Source: Punctularia strigosozonata HHB-11173 SS5 (taxonomy: Eukaryota; Basidiomycota; Agaricomycetes; Corticiales; Punctulariaceae). From it: a stretch of 64,000 nucleotides of DNA. The stretch is taken from positions 2,458,489-2,522,488 of the forward strand of contig NW_006767435.1 of NCBI RefSeq assembly GCF_000264995.1. Direction: 5' to 3'. Below, piece after piece: positions 1-9,107 of the stretch; the stretch's first letter is position 1; every line of letters starts with the position of its first letter. The position numbers and the translations under genes are program-made. The notes under the pieces are model-generated. The model was not told the origin of the DNA and did not search any database. It saw nothing but the letters and a program-made list of their open reading frames with translations.

Positions 1-29
1 GCCTCCCTCCTCTTGCCCGCCTCCGCCCA

Positions 30-410
30 ACGCCGAGCTCGAGCCGCCAATGCGGTCGTACTCGGCGTCGTCTCGTCGCCTCGCTCCCTCCTTCCCACAG
101 CACCGAGCGCGAGCCGCCAACGCGGTCGCGCTCGGTGTCGCCTCCCTTCTCGCCGCCCAGTCCCGAGTGCGAGCCGCCAATGCGGTTGCGCTCCGCGTCG
201 CCTCCGCCCTCGCCCCCGCACTCCGCTCAGCCCCGAGCGTGAGCCGCCAACGCGGTCGCGCTCGGCGTCGCCTCTCACCCTCGCGGCCCCCCTTTGCCCG
301 ACGCCGAGCGCGAGCCGCCAACGCGGTCGCGTTCGGCGTCGCCTCCCAACCTCTGGCCCCCCCTTCGTCCAACGCCGAGCGAGAGCCGCCAAATGCGGCT
401 CCTTGCTCGG
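30..410. repeat. GC-rich minisatellite of hairpin-forming units
   Basis: The decamer GAGCCGCCAA recurs at 41, 111, 171, 241, 312 and 383, a period of about 60-71 bp over six units. In several units the core is flanked by the self-complementary arms CCGAGCGCGA and TCGCGCTCGG, so each unit can fold into a 10 bp stem with a roughly 13 nt loop. Unit spacing varies and arms carry substitutions, so the array is not freshly amplified. The frames through it stay open only because the DNA is very GC-rich; the Arg/Ala/Ser-rich translations resemble no protein and I do not call a gene here. The array abuts the 5' side of a truncated Puf-type gene and may mark the breakpoint. Confidence 0.8.
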
Positions 411-449
411 TACGCATCGGGTTCGGGAAGGCCGACAGTGCGCCGCTTG

Positions 450-1032
450 CTCCGGCAAGGGCAACAACGTCAGTAGCCCGACCCCGACGACTCCGGGCGC
501 GTTGACGAAGTCCCCCGGCACGCCGTCGGGCGTGAGCGGCATGGACGCTCAGCTGCAGTTGACCCCGACCCGGACTCTGTGGATTGGATCCATCCCGTCG
601 ACGACCACTCCGGCGGCGATCCTGAGTGTCTTCAGTCCTTATGGTCCTATCGAGTTCGCGCGTGTTCTCACTCACAAGAACTGCGGCTTCAGTACGTGTT
701 GGCCTACTCCCAGTGTTTAGTGACTAATTCTCCGTTCATCACTAGTTAACTTCGAGCGTTTGGACGACGCTGTGCATGCCCGAAAAGCGCTCAACGGGCA
801 TGACATCCTTGGTAGCGATGTCGGCGCGATCCGCATTGGCTTTGCCAAGGTTCCGGTCAAGAATGTCGCCGAGGGCGCGTCGAACGAGGACGGCGCAGCA
901 CCGTCGCTCCCCGTCGGCGGAATCGGAGAGCTCAGCGTCGGAGCGTCCATCCACGCCCTGCGCAACGTCAAGGGTGCCTCGGCCATCCCGACCGACCAGT
1001 GGGCCTTGCGAATGTCTGTAGTGCTTACGTAA
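450..1032 (+). pseudogene. RRM fragment of a Puf/Jsn1-like RNA-binding protein gene
   Basis: An RRM begins near the Met at 541 (RTLWIGSIPSTTTP, RNP2-like) and continues across a 54 nt GT-AG intron (692-745) into INFERLDDAVHARKALNG and AIRIGFAKVPVKN. The joined reading matches the RRM that precedes the Pumilio repeats in fungal Jsn1/Puf2-type proteins, which bind mRNA 3'UTRs. Similarity as I remember the family runs to about IPTDQ (position 999); then the frame drifts and stops at 1032, where AT-rich DNA begins. No Pumilio repeats follow, and upstream is a hairpin minisatellite. I infer a fragment left by rearrangement or by a partial duplication of a complete gene elsewhere. The RRM itself has no internal stop, so transcription is possible. 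Family assignment is from memory, without a database search. Confidence 0.65.
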
Positions 1033-1440
1033 TCGATACTTTCACTACTTGATATGCTTGTAACTTATATAAAATATCATGAGTAATAATAATTCTTTAC
1101 TAGAATTTGAATGATTACCAGTGATATATAATAAATTAATAAAAGTAATTATACTCTGATGACTACAACATCTATTGAGCATATGATTGCTGTAGAGTTT
1201 ACATAGGATATGTAGTTGCAGTAGCACTGATGTGTGAGCTAGATAGCACTGAGGTATGCCCTACATAGCTACTATAGCCATGACAGTACCCTCTATAGCA
1301 CCTATAGCACTATGATAGCATTGGCTGGCGGATATTTAGCATGGGTAGCAAAGGACATCGCTATGGACCTATGGAGGCTATATGGGACTATGTAGTGCCA
1401 TATAGTGATCTAGATTTTTTCAGATGGTGTATTCATCTCG
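1033..1440. other. AT-rich block with TATAG-type short repeats
   Basis: Base composition switches sharply at about 1030 from GC-rich coding DNA to AT-rich sequence. From about 1220 to 1420 short words such as ATAGCACTA, CTATAGC and TATAGTG recur in both orientations. No convincing protein, tRNA or terminal repeat is visible. This could be an old repeat element or a breakpoint filled with low-complexity DNA. Confidence 0.5.
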
Positions 1441-3600
1441 TATCTCTGTATATATTCTCAGTTGCTTCCCTGCCTTGTGCAACAGCATCTCCACCACCGT
1501 CCCGGGGGATCCGTGCCGCTCCTAGGAGCTCCAGCGCATACTCTGACAGATCCCAATCCTTGTCGATCACTACTTTACCCAGGTCAATTTGTATTTCCCT
1601 ATCCTCTATCGTCCTACTTTCGAAAAGGGGCTCATGGAAGGTCTACACCTCCGGGACAACGGTTTTGGAGTTGTGCTGCTGCTTGTTTGTGCACTGGGCT
1701 CCAGATTTTGCGACGACCCTCGCGTGTTTCTGCCCGGCTGTCCCGCTTCGTCCACCGGTTGGCGATGGTATAATCAGGTGCAAATGGTGAGAAAGTCTCC
1801 TTTGGCGCCTTGATGCTTGTACGACGCTCAGCAATACAACGTGAGTACCAATGATACCCTTTTGTTATCCGATATTGAGCATCGCTTAGCTGGCGGCATC
1901 ATTCTTGTTCGGCAGTTCCTTGCCTGAAATGACTCGAAGTATGATCATACTTGGAGTCGACATAGTTCTGGACGTCAATGCGCACCGTGGAAAAGTATAC
2001 AAAGGAACAGGGGAGGGTCAGCTCGTCGAGGAACAGTGGAAGCGCAGCTTCTGGTAAATAGTTGGCATATGTGATGTTGGTGTTGTTCTCACCGGCTCAT
2101 AGGACGCTAGTGAACATGGATAGATCCGCGTCCTGCAGAATGGGAAGGACACTTGCGATCCTGGACGACAAGTATGTTTCAACCCTAATATCCTCGCCAT
2201 TTTGGCTGACGGATCAATGAAGCATTGACACGCCATTGCCTCGAGATTGTGACGATGAGTTCTGGGATAAGCCCATTCCCGGCCATTATTCTCAACAGCC
2301 ATCAGGCAGGCTGACCCTGGTATCCTACTTCATCCACTTGACGAGACTGCGGGCTATTCAAGGGTTTGCACTGCGTACGCTCGTATGTTGCTTCCTTTCA
2401 AGGCAGAATCTAGTGTGACTCATAGCTCACAGTTTTCTGCCTCGCGACGAAAGCAATATGAATGGGAAGAACGTGTAATTAAGAAAATGAACGATATGCT
2501 GGCGTCCTGGGCGGCGAATATCCCCCCACACCGTCAGTTGCTCTCGGATGTGGAATGTCGCGGAGTTGGCTGACATATTGTAGTCATATGGAATCTGGGC
2601 CAAGCAGACACTCCCTTTTCGAGGCAATCCACTTTGCTCTATGGGATGTACTACTACACCCAAATCATGATTCACCGACCTTTCGTCATTTGAGCACACC
2701 GGACTACGCCTCTCGGGACCTCTTCATTGGTAACCTGTAGGCAGGCGGCAAGGCAGTTGTCTTGCATCATGGAGGTGCAGTTGGGCAGAGGCGCCGCCCT
2801 AGCCCAGGTCAATGTTGTGAGTCGGATGTCCCTTGTTGGTTTGACATGCTCGTTGACTACCAAAGATCCCTGCCTTCACTGCTGCAAGTTTTCTGTTGCT
2901 GTCGAGATTTGGCGATAGAACTGGTAATACAATGGACGAAGATATGAAGGACGTCTACACATGCATGACGATGCTCAAACTGTGCGAGACCAAGTGAAGA
3001 ATTCGTACTTTGAATCATGCGAATACTGCAAGCTGATCCTTTGTTAGGTGGCTCCTTGTGGGACGATATTGGTGCAAGTGTTCATTGTGTCCTGTGAATG
3101 TGTACTGAAACCGCTCCAGGGATCTTCTGTGCGAGATAATCACAGTGAACCAACTCAGTGCTCCTGCAGCAATTGATGCTTCTGAGGAAGCCATTGCGTC
3201 CTGGGGAAACCAGGGTGGCACAGCCAGCGGCGACAACCCTGGAGGTTTTGCAGGTATTTCCAGAGTTGCCGTTGCGGGGACCGTCGGGGGCCATCCAAAC
3301 AACGTGGACACCTATGAATATGTATTACCGGAAGAGCTGCTCGCAGACAAATCGATGGACACAACCAACCTTGCCTACTTTCAATCTGATCTCAGCCCGG
3401 GCGAGCCATCGGGTGCTGCCAAAGGTAGCTCGGTGTTCACTACGAATAGCCTGCAATCCCTGTTTGACAACGGTGTTCCGTTGTGGACGAAGTAAGCGGA
3501 TATATACGCTTTTGCTGACCAATGGCTCATAAACACGCATAGTTGGACCCGGCTCCTCACTGGCAGAGATGATACACCACCACTCCCTGGAAGCATCCCG
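1440..3600 (+). pseudogene. Decayed fungal-specific transcription factor (Fungal_trans domain)
   Basis: Pieces of a Zn2Cys6-family regulator middle domain appear in order on the plus strand but in different frames. First ILVDHYFTQVNLYFPILYRP at about 1555, then GLHLRDNGFG, then a stop (TGA 1811-1813) where a tyrosine-containing continuation is expected. After an apparent intron come LAASFLFGSSLPEM (about 1890) and a VEEQWKRSFW-like segment. Then a CDDEFWDKPIPGHYSQQPSG segment (2260), EERVIKKMNDMLASWAANIP (2465), an IHRPF-type segment (2665), DMKDVYTCMTMLKLCET (2945) and a C-terminal tail with SLFDNGVPLWTK (3460). The N-terminal Cys6 cluster is missing. Several stops and frame changes are not explained by introns, so this is a dead gene, truncated at its 5' end. 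Some apparent breaks may still be introns I misplaced. Confidence 0.65.
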
Positions 3601-3822
3601 TAATGTATATATATTGTGTTCGTGCCGTGGTGCTTCGTTATTGATGGTAATGTGCTCTGCAGTAGATGCATTACCAGACACTGTGAATTTTTGACACTGC
3701 CAAAGTTTTTGAACGAAGTGTGATTTCGTTGGCCACCGTTTATCACATGATCATGAACACCTTTGTGCACCCCAAAGCTTCCAATAACAGTTCATTGTTT
3801 GACATAATGATGGCAAAAGAAC

Positions 3823-3917
3823 TGTGCCGGCCAGGAGTCGAGCCTGGGTTTTCACGGTCCTGACTCAAATCCCGCTGAGGCCACAACGTGATGATCTAAC
3901 CACTAATCTACAGGGAC
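3823..3917 (-). tRNA. tRNA-His (GTG) with 23 nt intron, possibly decayed
   Basis: Read on the minus strand this folds as a cloverleaf. There is a D arm GAT/ATC with loop TAGTGGTTAG, an anticodon stem TCACG/CGTGA, an anticodon loop TTGTGG-C with anticodon GTG at 3884-3882, and a T arm CCAGG/CCTGG with loop CTCGACT. An intron of 23 nt (3880-3858) sits one base 3' of the anticodon, the canonical nuclear tRNA intron site. Without the intron the length is 72 nt. The acceptor stem GTCCCTG/CCGGCAC pairs at only five of seven positions; a restored arm would be GTGCCGG. The body is sound but the mismatched acceptor suggests a recent non-functional or weak copy. The discriminator base is A. Confidence 0.75.
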
Positions 3918-4629
3918 CGGACGCCGAGGTAAATTTAGTATATACATCATGACTCGTTGAAGCTACATAGCAAGTAATTCCACTCTTACGTGACTCATGC
4001 TGCTACAGCTACTTCAACGTTCAACCCTGGCACGCTGTCGCGGCGCTCGAAGCCTTGCTTGAGGACACATACACTGTACAGAGATAACCGACGAACTGAA
4101 TCCAGTATAATGACCGTCGGTACAGGTGTTAGCGCGGCGCGCAGATCCTTGCCTCAAGTCGGCAACATGACCGACTCCACAGTGTGCATTAGGACCAGGG
4201 CAACTGACTGGCGCGGAGGCCATCGGAACCGATTGCCCAACTTAGGAAATGGATGTTTGTCCAATCAACACGGACGAGGAACGGTCTTCATACCTATCAC
4301 TCAACCTGCGGCGATTTGCCCCACATCCGATGCGACTTCGTTTTTCGGCGCATTCTGATAGGTTGGAGTTAATACGTTGAGGCGGCCCCGGGTTGAAACT
4401 TATGTCGAGCAGCGGCCCGCTTTGTTGGATTCTGCCAGAGATACGCACCGTCAGCTCCATCTCATTAGACATGCATGAGCCGGTGGCAAGAGCAGTTCCT
4501 CATAAAATAATAATCGTAAGTATGTTTAACTGTGTGGCATACACCGGCAAATCATCAGCGGTCGAAACAACGACGAAACACGGCAGTGAAATGAGGACAC
4601 GTTCGGATGTACGGGGATACAATTGGAGA
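3918..4629. other. Intergenic stretch, no gene seen
   Basis: Short frames on both strands show no recognisable protein, coding bias or splice logic. It covers the downstream side of the eIF5-mimic gene. Confidence 0.5.
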
Positions 4630-6170
4630 TCATTCTTCTTCGTCACTCTCCTCTTGTTCCTGAAGGAACTATACAATGGCAGGTCAGTGCGAGAGATACG
4701 ATACCCCGAACGAATGCACAGTACCTTCACGAGCGGTTCGGTAGCCTTCAAGAAGTGCTGCCTTCCCTGAGGCTTCGACCCCTTCTGATACCAGTAGATG
4801 ATGGCCTGGTCCGAGATGCAATCCTTGTTGTACAACACCTTGAGAATGTTCGGGAAAGCCTTCATGATCTTCGTCTGCTCGTAGCAGTACGTCTGAACGA
4901 CGTTGATGAGCGCCACCTCGGTCTTGGCACCGTTGCAGAATGGCTCAAGAACAGGAGCGTATTTCTAAACACTCATGAATGAGCATCCCAGTGGCGACAG
5001 AAGGCGCCAAAAGTCGTACCGTCACCTCGCGCATGGCGAGACCTTCAATCTGGTCGGGACGCGCACTCCAATCGATGCTGGCCACGAAGCCTTGCCAGAT
5101 GCACGCGACGAGCTCCGATTCAGGTAGCGGTTGCTCCTCCTGGCTGCTCTTGATAAACTCGACGAGCTGCTCAGGCGATTCGCCATGCTCGCAGCGCTCC
5201 TTGAGTTCCGCGATAATCGTCTCGCGCGCAACGGCTGCGCGCTTCTTGACCCACCACTCGGCGACCTGCGGTAGGCCAGCCTGGCGGAAGTGCTCGTCGA
5301 GCATCTTATCCTCGCGCTTATTGGGCGGGAAGAAGGCGAGCAGGTCGCGCACGCCGCCCTTGCGAAGCGCAGTGGCGAGGTGGTCCATGGACTGCTCCGA
5401 TAGGTATGCCTTGAAGATGGTGACAAGCACGTTCGACGCAACGTCTGCGAAACGATCAGATTGAGCACGCGTCCCGAAAGGAAAGGACGCACCATTCTTG
5501 ACAAGGTGATCCTTGGTCAGGGACTGTAGGCAGCTGGCGCTGGCCAGGCCTGTGGCCAGCATGAGTCCAATCGCGATGGAGAGCTTATCTCTCTGCTCGG
5601 GCGTCCAGCGATGGATATACTGGAGGAGGCCAGGGAGCGATTGCTCCTCGAGCGGCTTCTGTAGATACTTGTATCTGCATATACGCGCTCAAAAGCCGCG
5701 AATTTTGATATCCATCGAGAGATCGATACCTTCTGATGAGTTTGTTGAGGACCTCGACATAGTTTTTCATGTCAGCCACCTCGGCCGGTTCCTTGGCCCG
5801 GAAGACAGAGAAAGGCGACGACGGCGCGTCTTCGTCGAGGTAGCTGCCGCCCGGCTGGAGGAGGCCGCCAACGAGGAGGAGCTCGAAGAGAACGTCTGCA
5901 TACTTGATATATTCAAGCGTCGATCCCGCTTGGATGAGTTTGGTCGCAAAGCCGTCAAAGTCGCCTTGCGGGACGGGTTCGAGGTGCTTGTAGAGTTGGT
6001 CGCGGAATACTGTACGTCATGGGCTATCGTGTGAGAGACGGCCGGTGCGGTGGGGAGCGTGTTCGCTGACCTGTGGGCTCGTGCTTGGCCGATGCTTTGA
6101 CGGCGCGTTTCCTGGCTTTGATGCGGACCCCCTGCAGCGAAGGCTTTTCTGCCGCGGATGGCTGAGACAT
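4630..6170 (-). CDS. eIF5-mimic protein / BZW-like W2-domain protein
   Basis: Coding sequence complement(join(4630..4668, 4725..4964, 5020..5674, 5730..6009, 6071..6170)), 437 aa; the five exons sum exactly to whole codons. The protein starts MSQPSAAEKPSLQGVRIKAR and has a HEAT-like MIF4G-type body (DQLYKHLEPV, ADVLFELLLVGG, NKLIRRYKYLQKPLEEQSLP). It ends with the W2/eIF5C domain: EPFCNGAKTEVALI, QTKIMKAFPNILKVLYNKD, SDQAIIYWYQKGSKPQGR, then the acidic tail FLQEQEESDEEE. In BZW1/2 this domain binds eIF2 and eIF3 and competes with eIF5, tuning start-codon choice in the cytosol. Length and order match the family (about 420 aa). All introns are 55-61 nt with GT-AG ends. It looks intact. Confidence 0.9.
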
Positions 6171-6767
6171 ACACAGACGGGAGTTGCGATCTCTGAGATG
6201 GATGAGATCCTGGAGGGGGGAAGGAGAGGAAGATAACTTGGGGCGGTCCCGATGATGAAGATGGCACTTGATCCAACCAGCGCGCCACCGCGATATATCT
6301 CTTTCAGATCATCTCACCGATCGGTTCGGAATCAAGACACGACGTCCTGGCTATGTTCGACGTCCAAACGATTGACAGCTCTTTACAGTAGACTGCTGTC
6401 CAAAACATGCCAGGTATACGTACCGTGTCGGGAGATCGCGTGTATGACATCCTTGAATGCGCATACAATGCATGTACAGATTGTGCTGTCTAGACTCCAA
6501 TCTCCTGCACAACGGTGGGTTGCATTGCTCGGAGCCTAGACCTCTATTGTACGCACAGCATATACTCGAGCCACATCGGACAAATAGTAACGAGCGCGGT
6601 GACCGGGCACCGCACGGACGAGGGTTACATATGGGTCGGCGGCGCCCGTCTGGCGAGGGCCGCCGAGTAGGGGAAACATACAACACGGAATAACAATAAC
6701 TCTCGAAAGCGCCGAGAGCAAGAGGCAAACGTATGTGCAGGACGAGGGTTGGAGAAGGGGGACGGGA
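6171..6767. other. Upstream region of the eIF5-mimic gene, no gene seen
   Basis: About 600 bp between the start of the minus-strand eIF5-mimic gene and the stop of the next minus-strand gene. It must hold the promoter of the former. Frames crossing it are shadows or short and unrecognisable. Confidence 0.45.
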
Positions 6768-7796
6768 TCAGTGCATCTCCGACTCGACGTTGAGCTGCCG
6801 CGAGTGGCGCCTGTGCGCCTTGAGCGCTTCGGGGGCGGGCGAGGGTGCACGCTTGGCTGCGCGCTTCGCTTTCCTCTCGAGGCTCGGGCTGGAGCGCTTG
6901 CAGGTCTTGCGGGTGGCGCTGCTGGACGCCGACGCAGCAGAGGCGGAAGAAGTGGCTGAGGAGGACGCGGGGGCCGACTCGACGCCGACAACGGCCGCGA
7001 GCGAGGACGTCGCAGCGGCGGCGGTCTTGATCGCGCTGCTGCTGTGCTTGGAGCTGGCGGCAGTCGAGTGGGTGGACGTCGCGGACGCCTTGACGGAGGA
7101 AGAAGCCGACTTGAAGCCGGACTTGACGGTCTCCGTCGCGTCGCCGCAGAAGGAAATGAGGATGTCGACGTTGTCGGCCTGGCACGCGACCTGGACCTGG
7201 TTGTCGTCCGGCACGAAGAAGGCGGTGTCGCAAGTGCTCGACGAGCAGGTGGCACCGGTGCCGTCGCAGCCGTTGAAGTAGCTGAACGACGTCGTGACGG
7301 AGAAGGCGTGTGGCGGGATGAGGGAAAGGTCCGCGCTCGAGCCGCACCCTGCGCAAGTAGGGTTGCCGAGCGTCAGCTCCATGAGCGTGCTGTGAATCAC
7401 AGCGTCAGTCGTACGGTTCGTACAGCGACGTTACTAAATATAGGAACATACCAGTTCTCGCCATTGTACTCGCAGTCGCCGGTCTGGAGGTAGGCGATGG
7501 CGGAGGAGAACGAGCCGGTGTGGGTGTAGTCCTCGCCTTTGGAGAGGATGTTGCCGTTCTGCAACAGGATGGGCTGTCGTCAAGACGTTAGCATCCGTCC
7601 AACGCACGTTGATGTCTGCGCATGCTCACAGTTCCATGTCCGCACCTATATGGGCGTGATCAGAATCGGATTGATGACAGAGAAAACGCGCATATACGCA
7701 CTGGTTGTCAAAACGGATGGTGTGGGTCTCCGCGTTGACGAGGGAGACGCCAGTAATAAGGATCGTGGTGAGTGCAACGAGAGTGATGGCCGCCAT
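6768..7796 (-). CDS. Secreted thaumatin-like glycopeptide with Ser/Ala-rich tail
   Basis: Coding sequence complement(join(6768..7389, 7452..7573, 7630..7645, 7702..7796)), 284 aa. It begins with a signal peptide (MAAITLVALTTILITGVSLV, cleavage near NA-ETHTI). A mature domain follows: IRFDNQCGHGTPILLQNG, SAIAYLQTGDCEYNGENC, LIPPHAFSVTTSFSYFNGCD, CDTAFFVPDDNQVQVACQAD and LISFCGD. This matches the small cysteine-rich glycopeptide/thaumatin-like family of basidiomycetes. After about residue 150 comes a Ser/Ala/Thr-rich linker and then a basic tail (RKTCKRSSPSLERKAKRAAK) with several dibasic sites. The tail is unusual in my recollection of the family and could be Kex2-processed. Exon 2 is only 16 nt, and the CGHGTP motif is restored only if it is spliced in. 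Extracellular or wall location is inferred from the signal peptide; enzymatic activity is unknown. Confidence 0.82.
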
Positions 7797-8037
7797 TGGT
7801 GATCTCGGAAAGTGCGAACTGGAAGACACTGGAGAACTGGGCGGGCCCGGGGGCGAGCGTTATATAGCAGAAAAGACCGGAGGGGGAACGCGTTGGTGGG
7901 CAAAACACAAGAGCACAACTTTGAGGGTGCGGCGACCCCACCCAGCGGGGACCGTGAGCGCGGGTCTGGGCTCATCTCCATACAGTGCAAGCTCGGCAAC
8001 GCCCGACCGTCATTTATTTCCAGCAACTTGCTCCTCC
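7797..8037. promoter_or_regulatory. Divergent promoter, glycopeptide gene / small basic protein
   Basis: The 241 bp between two diverging start codons must carry both core promoters. No operator-like repeat stands out; a GC-rich segment (GGCGGGCCCGGGGGC near 7840) lies close to the glycopeptide start. Confidence 0.4.
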
Positions 8038-8378
8038 ATGCCCAAGCAGGCCCGCACCAAGAAAGCAGGCTCTGCCCGGCCGTCCCGCAACAACCGCAGC
8101 GCGACGCCAGCAGACAGGCAGGCCGCAAAGGCCAAGCGCAGGCTCAGGGTCGACGGCGCCACCAGGGCAAAGGACGCCGACGTGCGACTCGCGCTCGACA
8201 AGGACATGCAGACCGTTTACCAGGTCCGTAACCACCGCACTGCGCATGATCTCATCATCCTGATCCCCTCGCACAGCTCAACCTCACCGGCCAGCCAATA
8301 ATACCGACCAAGTCGACGCCGAGCGAGCCCACCGATGCTTCACTGGCCGCCCTCGCAGACTCCCTCAGCGGTTTGTAG
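8038..8378 (+). CDS. Small basic conserved-type protein, 95 aa
   Basis: Coding sequence join(8038..8223, 8277..8378), with a 53 nt intron; 95 aa. The N-terminus is Arg/Lys-rich (MPKQARTKKAGSARPSRNNR) and the middle is charged (AKRRLRVDGATRAKD). The tail LTGQPIIPTKSTPSEPTDAS is more hydrophobic and ends in SLSGL. The basic head suggests a nuclear or nucleolar nucleic-acid or ribosome-assembly factor, but I recognise no family and assign no function. Support comes from the clean intron, coding-like composition and a start codon placed opposite a divergent gene. Confidence 0.6.
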
Positions 8379-9107
8379 GGTTCGGTTGCCTCGTGGGGCA
8401 CGCCTTAAACGTCCCCGAAAGTTTTACCGGAGGTAGGTTTGCGCACTCCTCATTCAGAAACTCCATGTTCATGTGCCTTTTCGGCGTGCCAGAGACCCTA
8501 ACCTATGACGGGTTCATGGTTCATCTGAGACGGCTTCTGGCCACACTTTGCCCCAGGTTAAACGCAACCTGCCAGGTTCGCCAGGATGGACTCGTGAGGA
8601 GGAGGAGGGCCCTTTGGCAGAAGACGCGTTGTATGCGACCTGGATGAATGAAAGAAGCCCCCAAACAGTCCCCGAGGTTTTCACTGGATGCTTTGACGTT
8701 CAATATGGGCGAACGACACGCATGGCCTAGCAGGCGACCGACTGACGAACTGACAGTCATACCGCCACAAAGTGCTTAAGGGAACTCATAACTAGCATTT
8801 CGCGCGTAACTACGTAACTACAGCATACACACATTGTCGGGGCTATCTATCGAGCAATGGTACAGTAAAGTAAGGCGAGAGTTATACCTCGCCCACAGAC
8901 ATTCGGCAGGTCAAAGCAGTCGTTCACTACTTTTAGCGAGCAGCAAAGAGAGGGAGCGAGCATGGTTCAAGAAAGAAGAGAGAAGGAGAAAGAGCAATCG
9001 TCCTATATCCGCCCACGCAAACGAGCAACCCACCGGATCCAGCCCAGCTCTCGCAAGGTCATCCATCCGTCCATATACATACACCCTTATCTTACCGACG
9101 CAAGACC
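8379..9107. other. Convergent intergenic region, no gene seen
   Basis: About 730 bp between convergent 3' ends. Short frames show no recognisable domain. The stretch 8880-9010 is purine-rich on the plus strand (AGAGAGGGAGCGAGC, GAAGAAGAGAGAAGG). Confidence 0.45.

Noticed and set aside
13-505. Long overlapping open frames with Arg/Ala/Ser-rich translations
   Set aside because: They arise from the GC-rich repeat array; composition follows the repeat, several frames are open at once and no motif appears.
5767-6288. Minus-strand frame of 173 codons
   Set aside because: Shadow of exons 1 and 2 of the eIF5-mimic gene; the other frame matches the family and splices cleanly.
6536-7356. Two long minus-strand frames rich in Pro, Arg and Ser
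   Set aside because: They are alternate frames of the secreted glycopeptide gene, whose spliced reading carries a signal peptide and family motifs.
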